Part shown: positions 1-9,031 of the stretch, in pieces
Position numbering within the stretch: position 1 is the stretch's first letter
Layout: every line of letters starts with the position of its first letter
Assembly: GCA_041662605.1 (NCBI GenBank)
Contig: JBAZSD010000005.1
Location: 62,001-126,000, forward strand
DNA: 64,000 nucleotides
Direction of reading: 5' to 3'
Source of the DNA: Desulfomonilaceae bacterium
GTDB taxonomy: Bacteria; Desulfobacterota; Desulfomonilia; Desulfomonilales; Desulfomonilaceae
Notes under the pieces: model-generated
Told to the model about the DNA's origin: nothing
Databases searched by the model: none
Seen by the model: only the letters and a program-made list of their open reading frames with translations
Made by a program: the position numbers and the translations under genes

Positions 1-1737
1 GATCGCTTGCTCCAAATCACCGGCGTTGTGGGGACACACAATTTCCACGATCAAATGCTGGACACGATGGATATAGAAAGAGAACGTGGGATTACCATTA
101 AGAGTCAGTCGGTTGCGCTGCCGTACACAGCTTCTGATGGTCTTAATTATACGTTAAACCTTATTGACACACCCGGTCACGCCGATTTTTCGTACGAAGT
201 CTCACGTGCTCTGGTCGCCTGCGAAGGGGCCCTGCTGGTTATTGACGCAAGCCAGGGAATCCAGGCGCAAACTCTTGCCAATTTTTACATGGCAGTTGAG
301 CAGGACCTCGAAATCATACCCATTATCAATAAAATTGATTTGCCCTCGGCTGATATTGACCGGGTAAAACATCAGATCATGAAAGATCTCGGGTTGGATC
401 CGGACACGGCCATACCTGTTTCCGCAAAAGAGGGAATAGGAGTAAAAGATGTCTTGGAGGCGATAGTAAAAAAAATACCGGAACCTAAAGGAAGCGCTGA
501 TTCGCCTCTCAAAGCGCTGATTTTTGACTCCCACTGGGACCCGTACAGAGGCACTGTGGTGCATTTAAGGGTATTTGATGGATCGGTAAAACCGGGTCAA
601 ACAATCAGACTCTGGTCAAATAACGCCAATTATCGAGTTGAAGAAACAGGAATTTTTCTGATTGAACGCAAACCGGAAAAACAATTGTCTGCAGGCCAGG
701 TAGGCTACATTATAGCAGGGATAAAAACTGTAACCGATACAAGAATAGGGGATACCGTAACCCTTGAAGACAATCCCTGTAAAACAGCTCTCAAAGGATT
801 CAAGATTGTCAAACCTGTTGTCTTTTCATCTTTTTATCCGATTTCTTCGGATGAGTACCAGGAACTTGCGGACGCGCTGGACAAACTGAAACTCAATGAC
901 GCTTCTTTAACATTCGAAAAAGACCACTCCACAGCTTTGGGACACGGGTTCAGATGTGGGTTCCTGGGGCTACTTCACCTGGAGGTTGTTCAGGAACGCC
1001 TCGAACGAGAGTTTGATCTTTCTTTGATCCTCACAGCGCCATCTGTTCAATATATTATAGTTTTAAAAGATGGGACTGAAACAGTGATAGACAATCCGGC
1101 GAAATATCCGGACCCGACATTCATCGACAAAACGAAAGAGCCTTTTATAAGGGCTTCGATAATATTACCAGAGCAACACCTTGGTCCGGTCATCAACCTA
1201 TGTATAGATCGGCGAGGCGTTCAGAAAGATATGACTTATCTGGATTCCAACAGAGTGGAACTTACTTTTGATCTACCATTGTCTGAGGTGTTGTTCGACT
1301 TTTATGACCGCCTTAAATCCGTATCACGTGGATATGCGTCTTTCGACTATGAATTCCTGGATTACAGGGAAACAGAATTGGCCAAAGTTGATATTATGGT
1401 GGCGGGGGAAAAGGTTGACGCCCTTTCAATGCTTGTCCATAAGGAAAGAGCTTATCAAAAGGCCCGAAAGTCGTGTGAAAGACTTAGGGAAGAAATCCCC
1501 CGTCAACTTTTCAAAGTAGCAATCCAGGGGGCGATAGGGGGCAAAATAATAGCGAGGGAGACCGTCTCGGCTCTAAGAAAAGATGTTCTCGCGAAGTGCT
1601 ACGGCGGAGACATAACTCGTAAAAAGAAATTGTTGGAGAAACAAAAAGAAGGCAAGAAAAGAATGAAACAGGTCGGTAACGTTGTGATCCCTCAGTCGGC
1701 CTTTCTTGCCGTGCTAAAAACCGATACCGACGAATAA
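1..1737 (+). CDS. lepA: Elongation factor 4 (LepA), 5' end cut by window
   Basis: Ribosome-associated GTPase that back-translocates or remodels stalled ribosomes. The frame is open from base 1 (DRLLQITGVVG), so the true start and the P-loop (GHxxHGKST region) lie outside the window, about 20 residues missing. Visible are the switch region ERERGITIKSQ, the G3 motif DTPGHADF, the G4 motif NKIDLP, and the LepA-specific C-terminal domain ending in KKKLLEKQKEGKKRMKQ followed by a short tail. The 578 residues seen fit the usual ~600. The downstream neighbour is on the other strand; I see no clear terminator in 1738-1873. Identity is secure. Confidence 0.97.
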   Translation, partial: DRLLQITGVVGTHNFHDQMLDTMDIERERGITIKSQSVALPYTASDGLNYTLNLIDTPGHADFSYEVSRALVACEGALLVIDASQGIQAQTLANFYMAVEQDLEIIPIINKIDLPSADIDRVKHQIMKDLGLDPDTAIPVSAKEGIGVKDVLEAIVKKIPEPKGSADSPLKALIFDSHWDPYRGTVVHLRVFDGSVKPGQTIRLWSNNANYRVEETGIFLIERKPEKQLSAGQVGYIIAGIKTVTDTRIGDTVTLEDNPCKTALKGFKIVKPVVFSSFYPISSDEYQELADALDKLKLNDASLTFEKDHSTALGHGFRCGFLGLLHLEVVQERLEREFDLSLILTAPSVQYIIVLKDGTETVIDNPAKYPDPTFIDKTKEPFIRASIILPEQHLGPVINLCIDRRGVQKDMTYLDSNRVELTFDLPLSEVLFDFYDRLKSVSRGYASFDYEFLDYRETELAKVDIMVAGEKVDALSMLVHKERAYQKARKSCERLREEIPRQLFKVAIQGAIGGKIIARETVSALRKDVLAKCYGGDITRKKKLLEKQKEGKKRMKQVGNVVIPQSAFLAVLKTDTDE

Positions 1738-1873
1738 AGGCAATAAAAGACCGAGAGACGATAAGAGGCTAACTCGGCGTGTTCTGTTCTTGGGGTATAT
1801 CATCTCTATGGGGCACGTGAGTAAAAAAGCTCATGGCGTTTATAATATAAACAGGGACCGTCAGGTCTATCAA

Positions 1874-2068
1874 TCATTTTACGAAAGTGTCAGAGTGATT
1901 AAGATCTGGGGCTACCGAACAGTTTTTCCTTTCAGAGCATGGCGTTGCGCAGTTACATGAGCAGCCCGGTTGCTGGGAAGAACCTGACCAGAAGTTTCTT
2001 AAAAACCTGTAAGCTACAAAAACGACGGCCAGCGATACGATCAATCCTACAAGTATTTCCTGCCACAT
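1874..2068 (-). CDS. FeoB-associated Cys-rich membrane protein
   Basis: A 64-residue protein with one membrane helix (about residues 5-23) followed by a cysteine-rich cytosolic tail (CSCNCATPC...C). This is the pattern of the FeoB-associated Cys-rich family (PF12669), thought to help the FeoB ferrous-iron channel. I chose the ATG at 2068 because GAGGAAG lies just upstream and because a longer frame would overlap feoB. It starts 25 bases after the feoB stop, so it is the last gene of the feoA-feoB operon. The family assignment rests on size, topology, cysteines and position. Confidence 0.8.
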   Translation of the reverse strand: MWQEILVGLIVSLAVVFVAYRFLRNFWSGSSQQPGCSCNCATPCSERKNCSVAPDLNHSDTFVK

Positions 2069-2093
2069 TTTAACTTCCTCAAGCGTCGAACAA

Positions 2094-4454
2094 TCAGGTG
2101 ACGCCGATTCCCAGAAATGTCCCCACGGTTTTAACGATAAAAGCCACTGCATAAGCCAGCATGGTAGTATAAACCATGGCAAACAACGTCCACCGCAATT
2201 TTCCTGTTTCTCGCCGAATAACTACCAAAGTGACAAAACAGGGAGCGTATAACATTACAAACATTATCAATGTGAAAGCCTTCAGCGGGTTCCATCCCGG
2301 CTCCTTCTTAAGCTGCTCAGCGAGATTCCAAGAATGTTCAGGAGTTACCGAGCCAAGACTGTAGGCTGTTCCAAGAGTGGAAACAACGACTTCTTTCGCC
2401 GCGAATCCACCAAGCAGAGCGACATTGGTTCTCCAGTCAAAACCAATCGGTTTGAAAACCCACTCGAGATAGAACCCCATCCTGCCAGCGATTGAATTTT
2501 TTAATCTGAGACTCTGTTCCTCATTTGCCAATGTAGATAATTCACTTCTGAATTTTTCGTATTTAGGTCCAACAGACGCTTCACGCGAACTTGAAACAAT
2601 GTCATCAGGCGTCTGAGCAGGTTTTTCTCTTGATTTTACAAATGAAGCCAAAGTGTTGGACATTTCATGTGTCGTGTCCATTTTCCGGGTCTTTAGAAAT
2701 TTCTCAAAACTTTTGAGATCAGTTTCGTTGTGGAAGATTTTAGCCACTTCCGGATCTTCCAAGAATTTAGAGGTCAAGATGTTCTGTTTTTCCTGAAACA
2801 CCTGTTTAGTTTCCGCAGGGAGTCCCGGGAATGTCATTAAGGCCCAGAACAATATGGAAACCGCTAAGATAACGGTCCCGGCCTTTTTAACGTACATCCA
2901 GGTTCTTTCCCATGTATGTATCAAGAGCCCACGTAACGTAGGAACTCTATAAGGGGGCAGTTCCAAGACAAAGGGCGCAGATGGACCGGATAAAACGGTC
3001 GATCTGATTATTCTACCGGCAGTAAGCGCCATTCCCCACGATATGATGGTGAGAACGAACATTGTGGACGCTCGATCACCAGGGAAAAAAGCCCCTATCA
3101 ATAAAGCGTATACCGGCAGTTTGGCGCCGCAATTCATAAGGGGGGCTACCAAAATAGTAACCAGCCTCTCTTTGGGTTCCTTCATGGTTCGTGTAGCCAT
3201 AATACCAGGAACAGCGCACCCACCGGCAATTCCGCCGGACACCATAAGCGCCAGCATCGAAGCGCCGTGTAGCCCGAAACCCCTTAAGACCCGATCCAGC
3301 ATAAACGCAATTCGAGCCATATAGCCAGTGTCTTCAAGTATTGCGATGGCGAAGAACATGAACGCTATAAGAGGTGTAAAACCCAGCACTCCTCCAACGC
3401 CGTCTATTATCCCATTCACGACTAGAGACTTCAGAAGTCCTTGAGGAAGAACAGTTGAAAAAATTGTTCCCAACCAGGAGAAAAAAGCTTCGGAATATGC
3501 TACCAGCGGTTCACTACCACGAAAGGTAAAAGAATAAACTCCATACAAAACTGCAAATAATATGAACGGTCCGATTAATCTATCTGTAAGAACTTTGTCG
3601 ATGGATTCACTCAGATTGACTCTATCAGTTCTCTCAACATGAACCGACTGTTTGAAAGCGCCTGATATGAATCCATATCGCGCGTCAGCCAGCACAATTT
3701 CGGGCGTATCACCAAATATATCAGTCAAATGAGATCTGCTCTTGTTGACCTGCTCAATAATTTTCTCCCTATCTTTGAGGTTATCTATTTTCTTCAGAAT
3801 CTCAGAATCGCCTTCCAGCAACTTCACTGCGATCCAACGTGAACTTACGCCGTTCGCGAATAAAACTTCAGATGAAAAAAGTGGCTGAATTTTGCTTAAC
3901 TCCTCTTCCACCTCAGCCCCATAAGTAAGCCTGGAAAACTCTTCCGGTTCCTGTTTTCTTCCAACTTCTGAAGCCACTTTTTCGAGCAAAGAATCGAGCC
4001 CTACGCCCTTCTTGCCATTGGTCAGGGCTACTGGAACTCCTAAAAGTTGAGATAGATGACGCTCATCAATTTTGATTCCACGTCCATTGGCGACGTCAAT
4101 CATGTTGAGGGCCACCACCAGTTTGCACCCCATCTCCAATAACTGCACGGAGAGGTAAAGATTTCTTTCGAGATTTGAAGCGTCAACGACGTTTATGACC
4201 AGGTCCGGCGAGGAATCGACGATGAAATTACGAGCAATTATTTCCTCTAAAGAAAAAGCCGTTAATGAATAAGTTCCCGGCAGATCGACAATGTGAATAT
4301 CAAGACCACTACGTCGGAGTGTTCCTTCTTTCTTTTCAACCGTAACACCCGGCCAGTTTCCAACATGCTGACGAGCCCCCGTTAACGCGTTAAAAATAGT
4401 TGTTTTACCTGCGTTGGGATTTCCGGCCAGAGCAACGGTGATTTTTCCCTGCAT
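2094..4454 (-). CDS. feoB: Ferrous iron transport protein B (FeoB)
   Basis: Inner-membrane Fe(II) transporter with an N-terminal G domain. G1 is GNPNAGKTT (residues ~11-19), followed by the FeoB hallmark HVGNWPGVTVEKKEG, G3 DLPGTYSL and G4 NMID; a helical stalk follows. The polytopic part begins near residue 285 and contains the Gate/Nucleoside-type repeats, with GGIAGGCAVPGIMATR and MNCGAKLPVY as FeoB signatures. A hydrophilic loop of roughly 110 residues (about 555-660) sits between membrane segments. The length of 786 matches E. coli-type FeoB. It lies 105 bases downstream of feoA on the same strand. The Shine-Dalgarno site before the ATG is weak. Confidence 0.97.
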   Translation of the reverse strand: MQGKITVALAGNPNAGKTTIFNALTGARQHVGNWPGVTVEKKEGTLRRSGLDIHIVDLPGTYSLTAFSLEEIIARNFIVDSSPDLVINVVDASNLERNLYLSVQLLEMGCKLVVALNMIDVANGRGIKIDERHLSQLLGVPVALTNGKKGVGLDSLLEKVASEVGRKQEPEEFSRLTYGAEVEEELSKIQPLFSSEVLFANGVSSRWIAVKLLEGDSEILKKIDNLKDREKIIEQVNKSRSHLTDIFGDTPEIVLADARYGFISGAFKQSVHVERTDRVNLSESIDKVLTDRLIGPFILFAVLYGVYSFTFRGSEPLVAYSEAFFSWLGTIFSTVLPQGLLKSLVVNGIIDGVGGVLGFTPLIAFMFFAIAILEDTGYMARIAFMLDRVLRGFGLHGASMLALMVSGGIAGGCAVPGIMATRTMKEPKERLVTILVAPLMNCGAKLPVYALLIGAFFPGDRASTMFVLTIISWGMALTAGRIIRSTVLSGPSAPFVLELPPYRVPTLRGLLIHTWERTWMYVKKAGTVILAVSILFWALMTFPGLPAETKQVFQEKQNILTSKFLEDPEVAKIFHNETDLKSFEKFLKTRKMDTTHEMSNTLASFVKSREKPAQTPDDIVSSSREASVGPKYEKFRSELSTLANEEQSLRLKNSIAGRMGFYLEWVFKPIGFDWRTNVALLGGFAAKEVVVSTLGTAYSLGSVTPEHSWNLAEQLKKEPGWNPLKAFTLIMFVMLYAPCFVTLVVIRRETGKLRWTLFAMVYTTMLAYAVAFIVKTVGTFLGIGVT

Positions 4455-4559
4455 TTACTGTCCTTAGGCTACTGTCGTAGCTTTCTATTAATAAATTTGT
4501 CCTTTTTGAACGACAAAACGGATTAATGTTAATTTTATACATTTCCGTGAATGGGAAAA

Positions 4560-4886
4560 CTAACTTGCAGAACGCAAAATCAAGTCGGGTTCATCCATCA
4601 AGATGTGTGACGCCTGTTTTTTTCTTAACGTTATATGATAACCTTTGATCACGAATTCCATTGGATCACTCAAGGGGGCGTATTTGACAACTTCAATCTC
4701 TGCTCCTCTGATGAATCCCATTTCCATCATACGAAGCCGAAAGTCGGGATCGCCACAAATCTGAAGAATTCGGCCTTTTTGACCTGGTTTATAGTCTGAC
4801 AGTTTGACTGTTTTTTCAGCGATACATTTTCGGTCTCTAAGAGCGGAGCAATCAATGCATCGTTTCTGGGAAATTATGGGGGTCAT
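4560..4886 (-). CDS. feoA: FeoA domain protein
   Basis: Small SH3-like FeoA protein that supports FeoB-mediated Fe(II) uptake. The C-terminal ~75 residues show the FeoA fold pattern (LSDYKPGQKGRILQI, LRMMEMGFIRGAEIEVV, PMEFVIKGYHITLRKKQA). The N-terminal extension carries cysteines CIDC and KC (about residues 10-20), unusual for a plain FeoA and perhaps metal-binding. I chose the ATG at 4886 because GGAGA stands seven bases upstream; the longer frame starting with TTG at 4982 has no ribosome site. First gene of the feo operon. Confidence 0.9.
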   Translation of the reverse strand: MTPIISQKRCIDCSALRDRKCIAEKTVKLSDYKPGQKGRILQICGDPDFRLRMMEMGFIRGAEIEVVKYAPLSDPMEFVIKGYHITLRKKQASHILMDEPDLILRSAS

Positions 4887-5028
4887 AACTAAGTCTCCAC
4901 GATTTGCCTTGCAAAATCCGCCAAGGCTATCTTTGTTAGACACGTCAAACTTATGTTTAACCCTCACACAAGCTGTTGTCAATACAAGTTTAATTTTTAT
5001 GAAAGGAACGATTTAAAGGAAGAGGATG

Positions 5029-6882
5029 CTATTTGAAACCGGTCAACTGTTTTTGTTTGAAAAAACCCGTATAAATCCACTGGTGAGGCATCTTGTAGCT
5101 CAAATTAAGCTGGTAAAGATTAAGTGTTGCAATCAAACCGCTACTCCACGCGTTTTGAACCGGCCCTTGAGGTAGCGTAGACCAGGGCAATATCCTGTCA
5201 ATATTTGAAGTGAATGAAGATACCCCGACCCACTTGATACCGTTTGAAACCAATCCGTCATCACGACTCAAACTGTCTAGAAGAACGAGATCCGAACCAG
5301 TTCTATCTAAAACAACAAGAGAATCCGGCGATAGGGGTTTGTCTATTTTTACTCCGCGGCTGACAAAGCCTTTTGGATAATATACAGCCTGTTGATGAAG
5401 CTCATTTGGAGCGATCAAGGAGCGTTTGTAGACGTAATAGGCCCCAAGATCACGGCTGTAATAGAGCATTTTCATCAGTTCTCGCAACCCATTCCATCCT
5501 CTGAAGATGGCTGCTCTCTTGTGGTATGATTCCAGGTCGACAAAGAGAAAATTCGTTTTTGGTTCAACATCCGGAACCTGAGAAATAAGACTCTTGCATA
5601 AGGAATTCCTGATTTGGGCCGCTTCCTTCCAGTCAGTGACCAAGCCGACATGAAAAGCGACAGCGAAACCCAGAAAAACAACCCCTGCAATCGTGGCTGA
5701 AACACGCTTCTTATAATCTTTGTAGTGAGTCATGAAAAAGGCTAACAATATTGCCATGCCAAAAGACGCTGAAGAATATATTCTACTCGACCAATTGTAA
5801 TTGTACCACGCTGTATATCCACTTGGGATAAAACCATATTTTGCCCAAACAGTGTCTGCGATTTTGGGGGCGACAGACCCATAGCCTGCAAACAGATACG
5901 GGGCCACACCCAGTAAAATGATCATGACCGACATCAAAATTATGTAAAATTTCTTTTTGTAGTAAGGTTGTACTGAGTCTTCTGGAAACTCTAACCGCTT
6001 TTTTTCAAGATATAACAGGAAAACACATAGAAAAATGCAAACCGCAAGACCTAAAGCAATTGAAGTCCAATCCATATAAGAAAAATCAAAAACACCGAAC
6101 AAATACCAGGGTAAAAGAGCAAAATAAGACGCGATCAGCTCAAAAGAAGGGAGCAGATCGCTATGGGACACAGCTCCCCCTTTCAAGACCAGAAAACGGA
6201 TCAACAAGGCTATGGAAAAAGCGCTTAGAGTTCCGCACGCCATTTTTACTAAAAAATTGGCTCTCAATGCATCTTGCGACCTGTGACCATAAAGAGGAAT
6301 AACAAACAAAGGCATGGTAAAAATGAGAAAACTCGCGGCTTCGTATGTGAAAAAAGCCGCCACATAAAGTAAAACCGGAAGAATCAACCCCATCCAGGAC
6401 AAATCTTTTTTTACCCATCTTTGAAAGGACAGGACTGACGCCCAAAAAATCAGCAAGCTCAAACGGGAATTGTCAGTCGTAACAACAAATGTCAGACATG
6501 ACACTGTCGGAAGAAAAAAAGCCCAAAAAATGGACGCGGTAACAAATGCTTTTCGCTCGGGATACATATTGTACAAACAGGCTCCCATAAGAAGCGAAGC
6601 GCCGGCCAGTAAGCATATCGACAAAAAATGGAAAACAATTTTATTAAACCCAAACAATTCAAAAAGACTTATCCAATAAACACCTTCCAATGGCCTTAAC
6701 AATTCCTTGGAGTACAGCCAAAGTGACATGGGAAAACTATTCCAGTACGGCCAACTGAAAATCCACCAGTCGTCCCCTTCAAAACCTATATTACCGGTTA
6801 GATATGTGATAAGTAGCGCATAGATCAGGAAAAAAGCTCCTGAGAAGACGAAAACGATGTTTTTATTGAAAAAATAATTCAT
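5029..6882 (-). CDS. Polytopic membrane protein, GT-C glycosyltransferase-like
   Basis: About 617 residues with roughly ten or more hydrophobic helices, then a soluble C-terminal part of ~200 residues. After the first helix comes an acidic loop motif, FEGDDWW, and then a second conserved-looking loop (SKELLRPLEGVYW). This resembles GT-C-fold membrane glycosyltransferases, which use an acidic residue in the first extracytoplasmic loop and a lipid-phosphate sugar donor. I do not recognise a specific family. It is divergent from a nucleotide-sugar gene at 7059, which fits a surface polysaccharide role. Start uncertain: ATG at 6882 or GTG at 6912, neither with a good ribosome site. Confidence 0.6.
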   Translation of the reverse strand: MNYFFNKNIVFVFSGAFFLIYALLITYLTGNIGFEGDDWWIFSWPYWNSFPMSLWLYSKELLRPLEGVYWISLFELFGFNKIVFHFLSICLLAGASLLMGACLYNMYPERKAFVTASIFWAFFLPTVSCLTFVVTTDNSRLSLLIFWASVLSFQRWVKKDLSWMGLILPVLLYVAAFFTYEAASFLIFTMPLFVIPLYGHRSQDALRANFLVKMACGTLSAFSIALLIRFLVLKGGAVSHSDLLPSFELIASYFALLPWYLFGVFDFSYMDWTSIALGLAVCIFLCVFLLYLEKKRLEFPEDSVQPYYKKKFYIILMSVMIILLGVAPYLFAGYGSVAPKIADTVWAKYGFIPSGYTAWYNYNWSSRIYSSASFGMAILLAFFMTHYKDYKKRVSATIAGVVFLGFAVAFHVGLVTDWKEAAQIRNSLCKSLISQVPDVEPKTNFLFVDLESYHKRAAIFRGWNGLRELMKMLYYSRDLGAYYVYKRSLIAPNELHQQAVYYPKGFVSRGVKIDKPLSPDSLVVLDRTGSDLVLLDSLSRDDGLVSNGIKWVGVSSFTSNIDRILPWSTLPQGPVQNAWSSGLIATLNLYQLNLSYKMPHQWIYTGFFKQKQLTGFK

Positions 6883-7058
6883 ATCTATGGCAGCAAGCTC
6901 GATTAATCCCACTTATTATAAAACACACTCTGATAATAATGAAGAATAATTAATGATTTTTATACCTTTGTCATAAAGGTTGGAAAATGGTATTTCAATT
7001 AGAGGATCCTCACTTTGTAATCCGACAATCTCTCACAAAAATTCTCCTGGAGAACTAT

Positions 7059-8003
7059 ATGAAAATAATAGTCGTGACTGGTGGAGCAGGGTTTATCGGA
7101 AGCCATCTCATAGAGAATCTCTTGAGCAAGGGGCATCAGGTATTATGCATTGACAACCTGTTCACAGGAAACAAGAAAAATATAGCCACCTTTCGAGACA
7201 ACGAGAAATTCGAGTTTATCAGGCACGATGTCGTTGTTCCGATACTCCTTGAAGCGGATGAAATATATCATCTTGCCTGTCCCGCCTCCCCTGTTCATTA
7301 TCAGAACAATCCGATCAAAACCCTAAAAACTTCAGTTATAGGAACTCTTAACATGCTGGGTCTGGCCAAGAGAATAAAAGCAAGATTTCTATTATCCTCG
7401 ACTTCGGAAGTTTACGGAGATCCGGAAATCCATCCGCAAATCGAATCCTATCAAGGTAATGTCAATCCTGTGGGACCAAGAGCTTGCTATGATGAAGGCA
7501 AACGGGCAGCGGAAACGCTTACTGTAGGCTATCGAGATTACAACAACACGAACGTGGGAATAGCCAGAATTTTTAATACCTATGGTCCGAGGATGTTGCC
7601 CAACGATGGTAGGGTTGTAAGCAATTTCATCTGTCAGGCGCTTCAGGGAGAGGACATCACCATATATGGAGATGGTTCCCAGACTCGGTCCTTTTGCTTT
7701 ATATCTGATATGATCAACGGATTGACGAAATTAATGGACAGCAATGAGCCAGGTCCGATCAATTTGGGGAATCCTCATGAAGTTACTATTAAGGAACTGG
7801 CGGAGAGAATACTGGCGCAGATCAAAGGGTCCAAATCCAAAATCGTGTACAAAGCTTTACCCAAGGATGACCCAACCAGAAGACGCCCTGATATTTCTTT
7901 AGCCAAGAAAGCGCTCAATTGGGAGCCGAAGACTCCGCTGGAGGAGGGTTTAAAGGCTACCATAATCTACTTTGAAAAAGAATTGGGAATTACAAATGGT
8001 TGA
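7059..8003 (+). CDS. UDP-glucuronate decarboxylase-like NAD(P) epimerase
   Basis: Extended short-chain dehydrogenase, 314 residues. The N-terminal Rossmann motif is TGGAGFIGSH, the catalytic Ser/Tyr/Lys are in STSEVYGDP and CYDEGKRAAE, and there is the family string ARIFNTYGPRM. The YDEGKR variant is typical of UDP-xylose synthase (UXS), which makes UDP-xylose from UDP-glucuronate for cell-surface glycans. I chose the ATG at 7059 because TGGAGA lies six bases upstream and the protein then begins directly with the first beta strand. The stop overlaps the next start (ATGGTTGA). A dTDP-glucose dehydratase is a less likely alternative. Confidence 0.88.
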   Translation: MKIIVVTGGAGFIGSHLIENLLSKGHQVLCIDNLFTGNKKNIATFRDNEKFEFIRHDVVVPILLEADEIYHLACPASPVHYQNNPIKTLKTSVIGTLNMLGLAKRIKARFLLSSTSEVYGDPEIHPQIESYQGNVNPVGPRACYDEGKRAAETLTVGYRDYNNTNVGIARIFNTYGPRMLPNDGRVVSNFICQALQGEDITIYGDGSQTRSFCFISDMINGLTKLMDSNEPGPINLGNPHEVTIKELAERILAQIKGSKSKIVYKALPKDDPTRRRPDISLAKKALNWEPKTPLEEGLKATIIYFEKELGITNG

Positions 8004-9018
8004 CGCTACAGAGCAGAGTTCAAATACTAAACGGAATATTCTTATAATTGTAGGGGGAATCGTAGGTCTTTTTTTCCTTTGGCTTACGTTTCGCGACATT
8101 TCATTGGGTGATTTGGAAGATGGGGTCAAACAGATGAAGGTCTGGTATTTGGCCCCTTGTCTCTTGTTGGCTCTGGCCTGCCAGTTTGTGAGGGCAATGA
8201 GATTTGGCGTTATTCTGAGCCCCTTTTGTTCTTTAAGCGTAAGATCTCTCTGGGATTTGTTGAACATATGGGCCGCCGCCAATATGATTATGCCCGCAAG
8301 ACTCGGTGAATTGGTCCGTCCTTACTTGCTTCAGCAAAAAGGCGCTTCATTTTCAAGTGTATTCGGAGCTGTTCTGGTTGAAAGATTTTTTGATCTTTCA
8401 GGCTTGTTGTTACTTCTAGGGGTGGTTTTATTAAAAACGCCCGATGCGCCTCCAAAATTCTCTTTTTTGGGTGAGGTTCTGTTGGTTTGCCTTATCCTCG
8501 GCTATGTCCTGGTCGTTATGATTTTAGTGCGGCGAAACAAAACGGTTTCGATTTTACGAAAAATCTTCTCTGTGTTTCCACATAGAGCAGGAGCATTTTT
8601 GGAAAGTGTTTCCGAAAAGCTGATAGATGGTTTGGGTATAATGGCGAGTCCAAAACAGGCTTTGATTATTTTTCTTTATTCCGTAACGCTATGGCTTCTA
8701 TTTTCAAGCACAACTTACCTTTTCCTGTTGGCGTTCTCCGTGAAAGCGCCTTTTCTTGTGGCTGTTACCATTCAGCTTTTCATAGCATTGGGAGTCGCTC
8801 TTCCTTCTGCTCCGGGCTTCATAGGCACTTTTCACGCGGCGGGTCGTTACGCCTTGGCCTTGTTCGGAATAGGCGCTGTTGTAGCCGTATCGTTTGCCAC
8901 CGTGTACCATCTGTTTAGTCTGGTGGTCAGCATAAGTTTAGGATTTATTTCATACTCGTTTAGCGATTTCCGGTTGGATCAGAAACTTTTCTCCGGAAGC
9001 GTGAGCAGTTCGAGCTAG
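7996..9018 (+). CDS. Flippase-like (UPF0104/LPG-synthase TM domain) protein
   Basis: Integral membrane protein of 340 residues with seven to eight helices, of the YbhN/AglD-type family (lysylphosphatidylglycerol synthase transmembrane region, TIGR00374). The family string NMIMPARLGELVRPYLL is visible near residue 95, and SAPGFIGTFHAAGRYAL near 275. Members are implicated in moving or modifying lipid-linked sugars, but the exact reaction is generally unknown. It is translationally coupled to the sugar-nucleotide decarboxylase (overlap of eight bases), supporting a role in envelope glycan assembly. Start ATG 7996 preferred over an upstream frame that would overlap more. Confidence 0.8.
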   Translation: MVDATEQSSNTKRNILIIVGGIVGLFFLWLTFRDISLGDLEDGVKQMKVWYLAPCLLLALACQFVRAMRFGVILSPFCSLSVRSLWDLLNIWAAANMIMPARLGELVRPYLLQQKGASFSSVFGAVLVERFFDLSGLLLLLGVVLLKTPDAPPKFSFLGEVLLVCLILGYVLVVMILVRRNKTVSILRKIFSVFPHRAGAFLESVSEKLIDGLGIMASPKQALIIFLYSVTLWLLFSSTTYLFLLAFSVKAPFLVAVTIQLFIALGVALPSAPGFIGTFHAAGRYALALFGIGAVVAVSFATVYHLFSLVVSISLGFISYSFSDFRLDQKLFSGSVSSSS

Positions 9019-9031
9019 CAGGGAGAAAGTG

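Noticed and set aside
202..564. 120-residue minus-strand frame inside lepA
   Set aside because: Opposite-strand shadow of a conserved gene with no family resemblance or ribosome site; the same holds for the other long antisense frames, such as those in the Mo hydroxylase, LivG and enamidase genes.
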